From a virus, in the IMG/VR virus record IMGVR_UViG_3300009164_000298, positions 1 to 27,083 of that record: a DNA stretch of 27,083 nucleotides. One strand, given 5' to 3'. This document shows positions 12,001 through 19,876 of this stretch, piece by piece. Below the pieces are notes generated by a model. That model had not been told where the DNA came from. It was given only the letters and a program-made list of their open reading frames with translations, and made no database searches. The number at the start of each line of letters is the position of its first letter. Position 1 is the stretch's first letter. A program made the translations under genes and the position numbers.

Positions 12001-12420
12001 TTAACCCGTTAACTTAACCGTCCCCGCATCACCAAAGTCAAACAATCCATTGTTTTCTATCTTGGCTCTGCGGTCAGGTCTAGGTTGTAGATGGTGTTCA
12101 TTGCGTATGGTTACTAAGGTATGACACATCTTGCACAAACACTCAATATTTTTTTCGTCACGATTTCCATTATTACCATCGATGTGATTAATATCCAATT
12201 GAGCAGGATGCAATATTGTATTAGATACACAAGGAAATCCATAATGACCATTATTGTTGGCGCAACCTTGGTCTAACTTCCATTTATCAACTTGATGTTT
12301 TCTTGTAGTTCTATGTGACCCACAAACTTGCTTGTTTGTATTTTTTGCTTTTGAATGTTGACCAACTGTTTTATTACAGTTAGGCATTGAGCATTTCAAA
12401 TGTTTTAACGTAGCTTTCAT
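12001..12420 (-). CDS. HNH endonuclease-like zinc protein (139 aa)
   Basis: The C-terminal half has the HNH core: LDINHIDGNNGNRDEKNIEC followed by LCKMCH, with the His pair and Asn of the beta-beta-alpha metal motif and a CxxC zinc pair. Several more Cys (CSMPNC, VCGSH) near the N-terminus could bind a second zinc. Length and architecture fit phage HNH proteins, either free-standing homing endonucleases or recombination nucleases. The ATG at 12420 overlaps the upstream TAA (TAATG), with GGAG eight bases before it. No intron or disrupted host gene is visible beside it. Confidence 0.78.
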   Translation of the reverse strand: MKATLKHLKCSMPNCNKTVGQHSKAKNTNKQVCGSHRTTRKHQVDKWKLDQGCANNNGHYGFPCVSNTILHPAQLDINHIDGNNGNRDEKNIECLCKMCHTLVTIRNEHHLQPRPDRRAKIENNGLFDFGDAGTVKLTG

Positions 12421-12842
12421 TAACTTATCTCCGATCTGCCGTCACCTAAGTCACGGCGGTTTAGTGTAGGACGCATTAGGTCCGCTTCACGGTTGGTAGG
12501 ATCTGCCCTGAATTGGTCGTAAGTCTCAAGTACTACATTTCGGCAAACTTGCGTCCACCAGCGATCCACGATATCATTGTCTGTATCAGTTTCTTTTTTC
12601 TTGTAACCTGCTTTGACTAGGTTCACTAGGAATCGGTCGTTCCAATCCAGTTCAAAGCTACCGTTGTTGATGTTGTTAGGATCAACATCTACGCTTAGAA
12701 TAGCAACATAGGGCTCACCTGCTTGAGTTGCTATTTCTTTAGGTGTTAACTCAACAACCTTTTTTGGTTTAGGTTCTTTAGTCTTTGGTTCAGCCTTTAC
12801 CTCAGGCTTCTTCGCAAATAAGTTCTTCAGTTTGTCTAACAT
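12420..12842 (-). CDS. Conserved T4-type phage protein (140 aa)
   Basis: After a Lys/Pro/Glu-rich linker (residues 10-35), a folded part begins at PYVAILSVDVDPNNINNG, then FELDWNDRFLVNL, and ends with WWTQVCRNVVLETYD. I associate this block with a conserved uncharacterised protein of T4-like aquatic phages, probably an assembly or morphogenesis accessory, though no role is established. ATG at 12842 has AAGG upstream and lies inside the last 41 bases of the UvdE gene, in another frame. Confidence 0.75.
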   Translation of the reverse strand: MLDKLKNLFAKKPEVKAEPKTKEPKPKKVVELTPKEIATQAGEPYVAILSVDVDPNNINNGSFELDWNDRFLVNLVKAGYKKKETDTDNDIVDRWWTQVCRNVVLETYDQFRADPTNREADLMRPTLNRRDLGDGRSEIS

Positions 12843-13860
12843 TGTTCTTTACCTTATTCAAGTATGTATCATATAATTTAAAGCTGGCAAGATTTTTAGC
12901 CTTTGACTCGCACATAATATCAAAGTTGTCATAGAATGTCAATGCCCAATCATTGACTGCCTCATTCCAATAGTAATTACTATGGGCACGTAGTTTTTGT
13001 TTATTGTGTCCGGCAGCTATTAGCGTACCATGATCGGGTGCGATATGTCTGTCATGGTTGACAAGTACATCTTCCCGAGATACGGAATAGTGCAAAGTAG
13101 GCCGGCGATCACGCCAGCTATCAATAACCTTTTTAACCAAGTCGCTATCGTGTTCAATGTATTCTCCTGCGTGTATCCAATGATGATGTATGTCAAGTAC
13201 AATGGGTAACAAGTCTGCTAACTCTAAGCAGTCATCTAGTCCCCAGCTAATTTCTTCGTTTTCGATAGTAATACAATTACGTGCTTCTTGCGAGAGTTTG
13301 GTATAGGCTTTACGTATACCTTCAGGACCCTGTCGTCCACTGATATGGACATTGATTTTGAAATCTTGAAATGTTTTGCCATATCCAAGAAATCTCGCCA
13401 TATCTGCATGATACTCAAACTCCCTAATACTGTTAGTTACAACTTCTTCTCTGTCACTTGCTAACACAACAAACTGATCGGGATGCATACTAAGACGCAC
13501 GTTGTTAGCACGTGCAGTCTCACCTAAGGGTGCAAACTGTTCACTAAGAAACTTTTGATTGTTACTTGACTTCCAAAAGTCAACGAATTCAGGATGTGTA
13601 TAAAAACTAAGCATATCGCTAGTTAGTCGTAACATACGCAAACTTGGGTCAAGTGAACCAACTCGTTTGATTAAATTATGGGTATTAGTGATATTGCGCT
13701 GTGCAACCTCTAATATCTTGTCCTCTGCTACAGACCGAGTTTGGCGCTTTGCCCATGCAAGTGTAGTGCCACCGGTGTTAAATCCATCAACACTTACGAT
13801 TTCACCCTTGTGATTAACTTCGGCAAACTTGCAAGCAAAACCAATGCGTTTAATAGTCAT
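12802..13860 (-). CDS. uvdE: UV damage endonuclease UvdE/UvsE-like
   Basis: The 352-residue protein matches the UvdE TIM-barrel family from the first residues (MTIKRIGFACKF). Metal-ligand motifs follow: LSMHPDQFVVLAS, INVHISGRQG, ITIENEEISW, LDIHHHWIHAGEY and LHYSVSR. The known family nicks DNA 5' of UV photoproducts and other lesions, starting an alternative excision repair. I take ATG at 13860; the GTG at 13899 lies inside the -10 box of the promoter at 13890-13918. The message would have a 23-base leader with no Shine-Dalgarno. The gene ends 41 bases inside the next gene. Confidence 0.9.
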   Translation of the reverse strand: MTIKRIGFACKFAEVNHKGEIVSVDGFNTGGTTLAWAKRQTRSVAEDKILEVAQRNITNTHNLIKRVGSLDPSLRMLRLTSDMLSFYTHPEFVDFWKSSNNQKFLSEQFAPLGETARANNVRLSMHPDQFVVLASDREEVVTNSIREFEYHADMARFLGYGKTFQDFKINVHISGRQGPEGIRKAYTKLSQEARNCITIENEEISWGLDDCLELADLLPIVLDIHHHWIHAGEYIEHDSDLVKKVIDSWRDRRPTLHYSVSREDVLVNHDRHIAPDHGTLIAAGHNKQKLRAHSNYYWNEAVNDWALTFYDNFDIMCESKAKNLASFKLYDTYLNKVKNNVRQTEELICEEA

Positions 13861-13889
13861 ATATATTGTGTAAAGTAGTAGAAGTCTTA

Positions 13890-13918
13890 AGTATATCACT
13901 GTTCATATTATGTGTCAA
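13890..13918 (-). promoter_or_regulatory. Strong sigma70 promoter for uvdE
   Basis: On the minus strand TTGACA (13913-13918), 17-base spacer, TATACT (13890-13895). The -35 overlaps the end of the epimerase gene. The predicted start near 13883 leaves 23 bases before the uvdE ATG. Confidence 0.85.
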
Positions 13919-14732
13919 CCGTCAATAATTCCGTAATTGTATAGAGTTTTTTCATATATTTTGAAGGATTTGCTAAAACAGATACTTCTATGTCACCCTG
14001 ACGCCTAGGACCGTATAAAGTGAAGAATTTCACGTTATTTATGGATTCAAAGATTTGAACCATTTCTTTGACACTATGCCCAACCCCATGACCCAAATTC
14101 TCTAAACTGTTGCTAGGTTCTTCTATTGCCAACTTCAATGCATGACAAATCTCGTTCACATGAACATAGTCTCGTATACAGGTTCCGTCTAGCGTATCGT
14201 AATCTGTACCAAATATAGTGAAGTCACCCTTTATAGGGGCTTGCATTAGATTATACATTAGTCCATCAGGATTAGTTGGTTTGAATCCATCGCTACCAAT
14301 TACGTTGTAGAATCTAAATGTTGTGTATGGAATTTTATTTACTTGACAGAATTCTCGTATACAATCTTCTGTTGCCCGTTTACTCACACCATAAGCACTT
14401 TCACACTTTTCGGCTGCACCTGTACTCGCAAAGATAAAGTTCTTTGTCTTAATATTTTGTAATATGTTCAATGTACCAAACAGATTGGTCATGTAATAGT
14501 CTGTGGGTTCTAGTTCACTTTCACCCACATTAACTAATGCGGCTAAGTGAATGATAGCATCAAACTCTTCCTTGACCTTTAATTGACTTTTGATATCAAG
14601 ATTATAATGTTTCTTAACTTTGAATTGAGGACCTACTTTGTCTAATCCATAGACTTCGTATTCGTCATTCAATAATTTACTAAGATGACTACCAATGTAG
14701 CCTGAGTTACCTGTGATTAAAACTTTTTTCAT
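13908..14732 (-). CDS. GalE-like NAD-dependent sugar epimerase/dehydratase
   Basis: An extended short-chain dehydrogenase of 274 residues. It has the nucleotide-binding G-x2-G-x2-G at residues 8-14 (GNSGYIG) and an Asp at the end of strand two (GLDKVG). A Ser/Thr at ASTGAAE and the catalytic Tyr114-x3-Lys118 in YGVSKRATED follow. The later FRFYNVIGS and RDYVHV segments are typical of UDP-glucose 4-epimerase relatives. It is shorter than E. coli GalE (338), mostly at the C-terminus. It overlaps the glycosyltransferase upstream by ATGA, so the two likely form a sugar pathway for decorating DNA, a virion protein or the host surface. Confidence 0.85.
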   Translation of the reverse strand: MKKVLITGNSGYIGSHLSKLLNDEYEVYGLDKVGPQFKVKKHYNLDIKSQLKVKEEFDAIIHLAALVNVGESELEPTDYYMTNLFGTLNILQNIKTKNFIFASTGAAEKCESAYGVSKRATEDCIREFCQVNKIPYTTFRFYNVIGSDGFKPTNPDGLMYNLMQAPIKGDFTIFGTDYDTLDGTCIRDYVHVNEICHALKLAIEEPSNSLENLGHGVGHSVKEMVQIFESINNVKFFTLYGPRRQGDIEVSVLANPSKYMKKLYTITELLTVDT

Positions 14733-16090
14733 GTAAAACTAAATAGGTCAAAACCTACTTCCTCCTCTGTTGGTTCATAGCTAGGATCCTTAGTTAGATA
14801 AGTTTCCTTGTCTGTATAGATTATACGATACTTGTGTTTATTTGTCAATACACTGCGAATGTCATCAATGCAAATTAAACTACGACCTAAGTCTTTGATG
14901 TAGTCACGGTATTTAACTGTAGTATTCTCTAGTATTTTGGCTGTGTTACTATTTGATTGTTTTGGTACAAACTCATTAAAGCATTCATTCCATTTATGAA
15001 ATACATTTTCTTCTAATTGTATAGTGTGTAGTAATGAACCGTGACCGTACCATTCTTTTGCAGTTGAGAATGTATCGTATGCACCCTTAACATCTTCTGC
15101 CATGTTCTTTTTATTAGTTTCGAAAAAGAATTGTCCTTTAAAGTTATTAGTCCATCGTTGATTCTCTAAACAGAATGTGGGTAGTTGTGTAATCTGTTCA
15201 TAGAAAGCCATACCATAACTCTCAACTATACTAGGATTGAATGCAACTCTTGCACTTGTAATGAAGTCTACTTTCTCTTGACCAATGATACCCACTTTGA
15301 TTTCATAAGGCACACCGATGTTCTTTAATCGTTCTTCAAACTTCTTAGCACCATTAGCACTAGTCATTACTTTAGCTGGAAGTTTTGTTTTGTCTATCAA
15401 GTCACAAAACAATTCTGGATTCTTACCCTCTTCCCAACGACCAATAAACAATACACCTTCACGTGGTTTGTGATGTTCTTCTAGTAAGGCTCTTTCAGTA
15501 ATTGGAATAGGTAAATGATAAGATGATTCATCTAGGTTAAGCCAATTGTATTTGCTTTGTGTACCAACACACACACCGGGAGTACTAAGTTGCTGTCTCA
15601 TCAATACATTGGTATTGTATAAGAATGGATTCTTTGTATCCTTAAAGATTTGACTTTCCAAATGAGTGTAAGCAATGATTTGAATACAATCTTCAAGTCC
15701 CATTGTGCTTGCTACTTGTACAGTTTCGTATGTGTTACAAACAAATACATCATATAGGTTATGCTCTAGTGCTTCAATAATTGCATTACGAAAGTTAGCC
15801 ATACGCTCATAGTTGAAGGTATCACCATACATAAAGATATTGCTATGAGTGGTATATGGTAGAGACTTAACAGGAGTAATAACTGTAGGCGGCTGAAACT
15901 TACCTAGACCTAGCTCGTTGATGAAGTCTTGATTCTCAGGATTTAGTTCCTTGTCAGTAATGATATCAACTTTGATATTATGTTGATCCATTAGTTCAAT
16001 AAAACTCTTTGTAAATTGCCCAATCCCACCGTGAGGTATAAGTGTTTGATAACTAACTAAGAAGCCAATTCGTTTATTATATATCCGCAT
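14729..16090 (-). CDS. GT-B glycosyltransferase (453 aa)
   Basis: A GT4-like glycosyltransferase. It has an N-terminal Rossmann domain with a glycine-rich HGGIGQFTKSF loop near residue 20, and a C-terminal donor domain with LFIGRWEEGKNPELF near residue 215 and the E-x7-E motif in VESYGMAFYEQ near residue 295. The extra C-terminal 90 residues are unassigned. The retaining GT4 mechanism and a nucleotide-sugar donor are expected from the family; acceptor unknown. It is coupled by ATGA to the epimerase and overlaps the 16077-16265 gene by 14 bases. It sits downstream of the queuosine-like genes, so modification of the 7-deazaguanine base is one possibility among others. Confidence 0.8.
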   Translation of the reverse strand: MRIYNKRIGFLVSYQTLIPHGGIGQFTKSFIELMDQHNIKVDIITDKELNPENQDFINELGLGKFQPPTVITPVKSLPYTTHSNIFMYGDTFNYERMANFRNAIIEALEHNLYDVFVCNTYETVQVASTMGLEDCIQIIAYTHLESQIFKDTKNPFLYNTNVLMRQQLSTPGVCVGTQSKYNWLNLDESSYHLPIPITERALLEEHHKPREGVLFIGRWEEGKNPELFCDLIDKTKLPAKVMTSANGAKKFEERLKNIGVPYEIKVGIIGQEKVDFITSARVAFNPSIVESYGMAFYEQITQLPTFCLENQRWTNNFKGQFFFETNKKNMAEDVKGAYDTFSTAKEWYGHGSLLHTIQLEENVFHKWNECFNEFVPKQSNSNTAKILENTTVKYRDYIKDLGRSLICIDDIRSVLTNKHKYRIIYTDKETYLTKDPSYEPTEEEVGFDLFSFT

Positions 16091-16265
16091 TCCATACCTC
16101 GTCTACTGTGGGTACTGTAACCCAATCTGTCATTTCTGTTGTCTTAACAAAATGACCATTACTATCTTTTCTGCTATAGTCTATTATATCACGATTTTGT
16201 CTATATTGCAATACTTGTTCGGGTCCGTCCCACCCAGCTTGTATTAACCAGCGCATTTCAATCAT
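16077..16265 (-). CDS. Small phage protein (62 aa), unknown function
   Basis: ATG at 16265 is chosen because it overlaps the upstream TGA as ATGA and starts the protein at MIEMRWLIQAG; ATG at 16280 would add five residues. The pattern MRWLIQ...EQVLQYRQNRD...WVTVP recalls small beta-rich phage proteins of unknown role. Its last 14 bases overlap the glycosyltransferase start. No catalytic motif. Confidence 0.7.
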   Translation of the reverse strand: MIEMRWLIQAGWDGPEQVLQYRQNRDIIDYSRKDSNGHFVKTTEMTDWVTVPTVDEVWNADI

Positions 16266-16531
16266 TTTTGTAGTTCCCAAATAATGTGTTCGTCATAACG
16301 ATGCCAGTGATATTCATATACCACATCAACACTCTGCCCATAATACTCAGCAATGCCTTGATAGGCAAATTGCAACCAAATAATTTTTTTAGTAAGCATA
16401 CAACGATGTGGCAACCATGCAAAATCTTTTGTCCATGTTGCTATTTTGTAAAAGTGCCATTGACTTTCAGATAGTGACCTAGGATTATATCCTAATTTTA
16501 CTCTATAGTTATTGTAATTACTACCGAACAT
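16262..16531 (-). CDS. Small aromatic-rich phage protein (89 aa)
   Basis: ATG at 16531 is preferred to 16543: it overlaps the QueE stop (TGATG) and has GGGGA six bases before it. The protein is rich in Trp, Tyr and His (for example TWTKDFAWLPHRC and EYHWHRYDEH) and ends in IIWELQK. No transmembrane segment. Function unknown. It directly follows queE and may be cotranslated with it. Confidence 0.7.
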   Translation of the reverse strand: MFGSNYNNYRVKLGYNPRSLSESQWHFYKIATWTKDFAWLPHRCMLTKKIIWLQFAYQGIAEYYGQSVDVVYEYHWHRYDEHIIWELQK

Positions 16532-17379
16532 CAAGTTCCCCATTCATTTTTGAACAATGGAACTTGAAGTCTGTCACTATATCGCCAGCCTTTTTTCATT
16601 GCTAATTCTGCAACTGTTCTATTATTAAGATTATAAAGTTCGGGGACACCACCGCAAGGCATAAGATAAACAGGACCTTTAAAGCCACGTTTACTATATT
16701 CATTTACTGCTTGTTCTGCTTCTTCTGCATCTTCTTTAGTTGCTATCACAAACTTCAAATAAGTAAAGCCAGTATTATAATATTGTTGAACAACATCGGA
16801 GCAAATAGCATCTTCCCAACTCTCACCACTGATACTTAGTTTAGGACTTACACTAAATGTCACACAATGCAAGAAACGATGTTTCTTCCATTCATTTAAG
16901 AAAGTAACTAGTTCTGGTTCTAACAATTGTGTACCATTTGTTTCAAATGTTAATTCTTGTAGACCACGCATATTATCATGTGATAACAGTTCAGGATAAC
17001 TACGTTGCCAACCTAGTAGCGGTTCACCACCTGTGATAACCAAATGCTCATCTTTCCAACGATTATGAGGAAGTAAATCGGTAATAGTATCAACAATAGT
17101 ATTGGTGTCAAGAACAGGACTGAGATGTTTGAAACGTGGATCCCAACTCGCATAGCTATCACATCCAGTAGATACAAGTGGTAATGATTTATAAAATTTA
17201 AAACTTTCTGCATTTTCTGCAATAACATTTCGCTCAACACTTTTTTCTCCTTTAGGCATTCCAAAGCCATCGCATTTAAAGTTACAACCAAATGTGCGTA
17301 AGAACACACTTGGTACACCCATGTAACGACCTTCACCTTGCACACTATAAAACAATTCTGATATTTTTAATTTACTCAT
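16531..17379 (-). CDS. queE: 7-carboxy-7-deazaguanine synthase-like QueE
   Basis: A 282-residue radical SAM protein with the QueE layout. SVQGEGRYMGVPSVFLR is at residues 12-28, followed by the cluster motif GCNFKC (Cys32, Cys36) and a third cluster Cys at GCDSYASWD (Cys73), equal to the usual CDTxYA. A GGEPLL SAM-binding motif lies near residue 115 and an FETNGT strand follows. QueE converts 6-carboxytetrahydropterin to 7-carboxy-7-deazaguanine. About 34 extra residues separate Cys36 from Cys73, where classic enzymes have a short spacer. ATG at 17379 overlaps the upstream gene as ATGA. It lies two genes after queD in one run. Confidence 0.88.
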   Translation of the reverse strand: MSKLKISELFYSVQGEGRYMGVPSVFLRTFGCNFKCDGFGMPKGEKSVERNVIAENAESFKFYKSLPLVSTGCDSYASWDPRFKHLSPVLDTNTIVDTITDLLPHNRWKDEHLVITGGEPLLGWQRSYPELLSHDNMRGLQELTFETNGTQLLEPELVTFLNEWKKHRFLHCVTFSVSPKLSISGESWEDAICSDVVQQYYNTGFTYLKFVIATKEDAEEAEQAVNEYSKRGFKGPVYLMPCGGVPELYNLNNRTVAELAMKKGWRYSDRLQVPLFKNEWGT

Positions 17380-17573
17380 TCTTTAACTTTCTGCGGATAA
17401 TAATATGTACAATCGCTACGGCGTATGTCCCAACTGCTAGCTAGACCGCCTAGATGTTGTAAGGTCCATCTAGCACGGTCATGTGCTTGCGGTACAGCCA
17501 TGGGCCAGGGCGTGTTGTTGCGGCACTGTATGTACTGCTTGAGATAAACATAACTTTGTTCACGTGCCCACAT
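17376..17573 (-). CDS. Small phage protein (65 aa), unknown function
   Basis: A 65-residue protein rich in Arg, Gln and Trp, with AHDRARWTLQHLGGLASSWD in its middle and two Cys. The ATG at 17573 has AGGTG five bases upstream, within the end of the zinc-finger-like gene. It is coupled to queE by ATGA. A role in the modification pathway is possible by position only. Confidence 0.7.
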   Translation of the reverse strand: MWAREQSYVYLKQYIQCRNNTPWPMAVPQAHDRARWTLQHLGGLASSWDIRRSDCTYYYPQKVKE

Positions 17574-17574
17574 A

Positions 17575-17673
17575 TCAACACCTATGTTTTGAATGCCATA
17601 TGCCTAGTATTCGTATACGAGAGAATTGACCAAAGCAGTTTGGGCAATAGAGTCTTGAAGTAGGCCATTTCAT
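17575..17673 (-). CDS. 32-residue zinc-finger-like mini-protein
   Basis: A tiny frame starts at ATG 17673, overlapping the QueD stop as ATGA with GAGG six bases upstream, and ends at TGA (17575-17577), one base before the next ATG. The product (MKWPTSRLYCPNCFGQFSRI followed by RILGIWHSKHRC) has CPNC and, 15 residues on, HxxHxC, a plausible four-ligand zinc site. The coupling geometry equals that of the genes around it, which supports translation. It may be an accessory to the QueD/QueE pathway or a nucleic-acid-binding peptide. Confidence 0.62.
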   Translation of the reverse strand: MKWPTSRLYCPNCFGQFSRIRILGIWHSKHRC

Positions 17674-18233
17674 ACAAACAAATCCTCATTCCATTCACGA
17701 TGACCTTCACGAAATGCCATGTTAGCCTGTGTTTCTCTAACTTCAACACGATAGCACCATAGACGTTCTGCTTCACCGTTACCCCACATATCTGGAATAT
17801 ACACTCCATTGACATATTTGTAAAGCATATCGGCTAAACTCTCACAACCAATTCTTGGGAGAATAGTTAACTTAGCTAATTTCTTTTCTTGCAACATTTT
17901 GAATGTTTCAAGTTCTGGGTCATCTTGTGCTACTAATAGTGTATGGTCAAATTGATCCTCAAGAATCTTCTTCAACTCTTTTAGTCCACCATAGTCAGCC
18001 GCCCAGTTACGAACATCTAAATCGTCAGTACCAAAATAAAATTTCATACTGAAACTATAACCATGAATCATATTGCAATGACTGTCTGCACGCCATTGAC
18101 GATATGCACACGGGAATGCATCGTGATATTCCTTAGTACTTGTAAATTTATATTGTCTTGCTGAATTCCAACGATGTGTTGTAAAGTTTTTTTCTAAGTG
18201 ACGAATTAAGTCACCGGTTGATGAGTTTGCCAT
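17670..18233 (-). CDS. queD: QueD/6-carboxytetrahydropterin synthase-like (variant site)
   Basis: A 187-residue T-fold protein related to QueD and 6-pyruvoyltetrahydropterin synthase. Visible elements are PCAYRQWRADSHC (residues 41-53), IHGYSF (56-61), DYGGLKELKKILEDQFDHT (80-98), GCESLA (129-134) and VRETQ near 165. The usual zinc ligands are H in AAH and both H of HGH; here the first is Tyr44 and the third Tyr59, leaving His57 with His52 nearby. Cys53 is in a position comparable to the catalytic Cys. The known reaction is 7,8-dihydroneopterin triphosphate to 6-carboxytetrahydropterin. It has its own promoter and AGGAG site. Confidence 0.8.
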   Translation of the reverse strand: MANSSTGDLIRHLEKNFTTHRWNSARQYKFTSTKEYHDAFPCAYRQWRADSHCNMIHGYSFSMKFYFGTDDLDVRNWAADYGGLKELKKILEDQFDHTLLVAQDDPELETFKMLQEKKLAKLTILPRIGCESLADMLYKYVNGVYIPDMWGNGEAERLWCYRVEVRETQANMAFREGHREWNEDLFV

Positions 18234-18250
18234 GATTTTCTCCTATGTTA

Positions 18251-18279
18251 ATTATAGCATAGGACGCAGAATTTGTATA
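18251..18279 (-). promoter_or_regulatory. Extended -10 promoter for queD
   Basis: On the minus strand TATACA (18274-18279), 17-base spacer, TATAAT (18251-18256) preceded by TG (TGCTATAAT). The start near 18244 leaves an 11-base leader containing AGGAG before the ATG at 18233. Confidence 0.7.
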
Positions 18280-18308
18280 CCGGGATGAGCCCATAAGGCC
18301 GGTCATCT

Positions 18309-18773
18309 TTATTTACCTTTTTTCTGTTCCGCTTCCATAATACGCTTTCGTAAACTACTGCTACTAAAACTATGGTCACGTCCATTATAAACAATTTTAA
18401 TGTTTCTTTTCTCACAGATTTCCTTACCACTGAAATCTTTGTCTGCATACTCTACACCTAGAATACGCACATCAATGGGGAGTGTTAATAGAATGTCTGC
18501 TAAATCCTTCTCAGTGTTATAGATTACAATCTCGTCAACCGTGCGTACCGCACTTAAACTGATTTGTCGTTCTACAATACTTTGAATTGGTTCATTCTTT
18601 TCTGGTCTATCCCATTGTGCATTGTTTTGCAAGCCAGCAATCAAATAATCACAATGGTTCTTTGCTTCACTAAGCATTGCAATATGACCGGCATGTAACA
18701 AATCAAACTGACTAAAGGTAATACCAATAATCAATCCTTTTTCTTTTAGTTCTTTAATCTTATTAAATATCAT
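18309..18773 (-). CDS. Cytidylyltransferase-like nucleotidyltransferase (154 aa)
   Basis: The N-terminus has the family motif FSQFDLLHAGHIAML near residues 20-34 (the HxGH signature), then an SVERQ segment. A C-terminal SSSSLRKRI near residue 140 matches the ISTT-type motif. Length fits the glycerol-3-phosphate cytidylyltransferase / HldE C-terminal group, which make CDP- or ADP-activated small molecules. ATG at 18773 overlaps the upstream gene as ATGA. In this setting it may activate a sugar for one of the glycosyltransferases. The actual substrate cannot be read from the sequence. Confidence 0.82.
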   Translation of the reverse strand: MIFNKIKELKEKGLIIGITFSQFDLLHAGHIAMLSEAKNHCDYLIAGLQNNAQWDRPEKNEPIQSIVERQISLSAVRTVDEIVIYNTEKDLADILLTLPIDVRILGVEYADKDFSGKEICEKRNIKIVYNGRDHSFSSSSLRKRIMEAEQKKGK

Positions 18774-18970
18774 TTTCGAAACCTCGGCATGAGAGTGTGC
18801 CCTGTGTATTGAAAACTATCCAGCATGGGCAATAGGCCAGCCAAATCATCAACAGGGTGCCGTTGTACCATGGTCAAGCCGGTCTGTTCATCAGCCAGCA
18901 TGAAGTACAGCTTGTCAGTACCTTCTTCAATTTGATTTTGAAATATATGTTCTAAATCTTCAATGGTCAT
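18770..18970 (-). CDS. Small phage protein (66 aa), unknown function
   Basis: A 66-residue acidic protein with an N-terminal helix (TIEDLEHIFQNQIEEG), a strand pair (KLYFMLADEQTGLTMV) and a second helix. Both ends overlap neighbours by ATGA, placing it in the folE operon between folE and the cytidylyltransferase-like gene. No family recognised beyond the style of small T4-like phage proteins. Confidence 0.72.
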   Translation of the reverse strand: MTIEDLEHIFQNQIEEGTDKLYFMLADEQTGLTMVQRHPVDDLAGLLPMLDSFQYTGHTLMPRFRK

Positions 18971-19164
18971 TCTTTAACTCCGAAATGTTGTTTAATCAAA
19001 TCCGAAGCGAGAAATGGTTCCGAAGCGTTAGCTATCTCGGCACACTTAAGAACAATTAACTCAGCAAACTTTGTTGTATCAAAGTGTAAATGGCCATCTA
19101 CTAGTACGCCGTCTACACGATGACTCCAGCATCGTTGTTCTAATGCTTTAATCTTTTCATTCAT
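18967..19164 (-). CDS. Conserved small phage protein (65 aa)
   Basis: The pattern MNEKIKALEQRC...FDTTKFAELIVLKCAEI is that of a very common small phage protein found in many tailed phages, of unknown function. Its start overlaps the folE stop as ATGA and its end overlaps the next start the same way. It is mostly helical with two Cys. Confidence 0.78.
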   Translation of the reverse strand: MNEKIKALEQRCWSHRVDGVLVDGHLHFDTTKFAELIVLKCAEIANASEPFLASDLIKQHFGVKE

Positions 19165-19838
19165 TTCTGTCTCGCAATTTGATAGAACTCTGCACGTGCC
19201 GCCGGGTCAGATTTAAACCCACCACCTAAGCGTGTGGTTACTGTACTACTACCGGTATCCTCAACTCCCCTGGCCGCAACACAATAATGTTTTGCGTCAA
19301 TCATAACTGCAACATCTTCTGTATCCAGAATGAACTGCAATGTGTGAAAGATTTGTTCAGTTAATCGTTCTTGAATTTGCGGACGCTTAGAAAAATATTC
19401 TACAATGCGATTGATTTTACTTAAGCCAAGTACTCTGTCTTTGGGAACATATGCAACAGTAGCAAGCCCATCAATAACAACAAAGTGATGTTCACAATTA
19501 CTTTGTACGTTAACATTACGTTCACATACCATTTCATTATATTTCATTTTGTTGTCAACTGTTGTACATTTAGGGAATGCTTCATAATCAAGTCCCCAAA
19601 AGATTTCATTCACATACATCTTGGCAACACGCTTAGGCGTATCCATTAAGCTATCATCAGATAGGTCCAAGCCTAACGTTTCCATGATACCTTTGAAATG
19701 ACTTTCAATCAATTCAATCTTGCCTACACGGGACATATGACCTGTATAAGTGGTTGGAGTTTCAACACCCATTTTAACTAAGTGTTCATGTACTTGTAAT
19801 CCTAATTCAGGATCTGTTTTTGTCTTATTGTAACTCAT
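19161..19838 (-). CDS. folE: GTP cyclohydrolase I (FolE)
   Basis: A 225-residue protein closely resembling bacterial FolE. It has Cys115-Glu-His-His118 and His184-Tyr-Cys186, the zinc ligands and catalytic His of the family, LGLSKINRIVEYF, the substrate loop QERLTEQI, and a C-terminal TTRLGGGFKSD. It converts GTP to 7,8-dihydroneopterin triphosphate, the first step shared by folate and 7-deazaguanine synthesis. With queD, queE and dpdA nearby the 7-deazaguanine route is the likely use. The ATG follows CGGAGGGTTATCAA, a strong ribosome binding site, and a late-promoter-like box lies 60 bases upstream. Confidence 0.93.
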   Translation of the reverse strand: MSYNKTKTDPELGLQVHEHLVKMGVETPTTYTGHMSRVGKIELIESHFKGIMETLGLDLSDDSLMDTPKRVAKMYVNEIFWGLDYEAFPKCTTVDNKMKYNEMVCERNVNVQSNCEHHFVVIDGLATVAYVPKDRVLGLSKINRIVEYFSKRPQIQERLTEQIFHTLQFILDTEDVAVMIDAKHYCVAARGVEDTGSSTVTTRLGGGFKSDPAARAEFYQIARQK

Positions 19839-19876
19839 TTGATAACCCTCCGTTGTGAGTGTTTTGTTTTGACATT

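Noticed and set aside
12802-13899. GTG start at 13899 for the uvdE gene
   Set aside because: That codon lies within the -10 region of the promoter and upstream of the predicted transcript start; ATG at 13860 begins the conserved protein.
14036-14043. CATAAATA late-promoter-like string
   Set aside because: It is internal to the epimerase gene and no gene start follows at a suitable distance; the next ATG is that of uvdE, which has its own promoter.
18283-18308. Imperfect hairpin (GATGA...TCATC) between queD and the cytidylyltransferase-like gene as a terminator
   Set aside because: The stem needs a three-base bulge and no T run follows on the minus strand, the direction of transcription.
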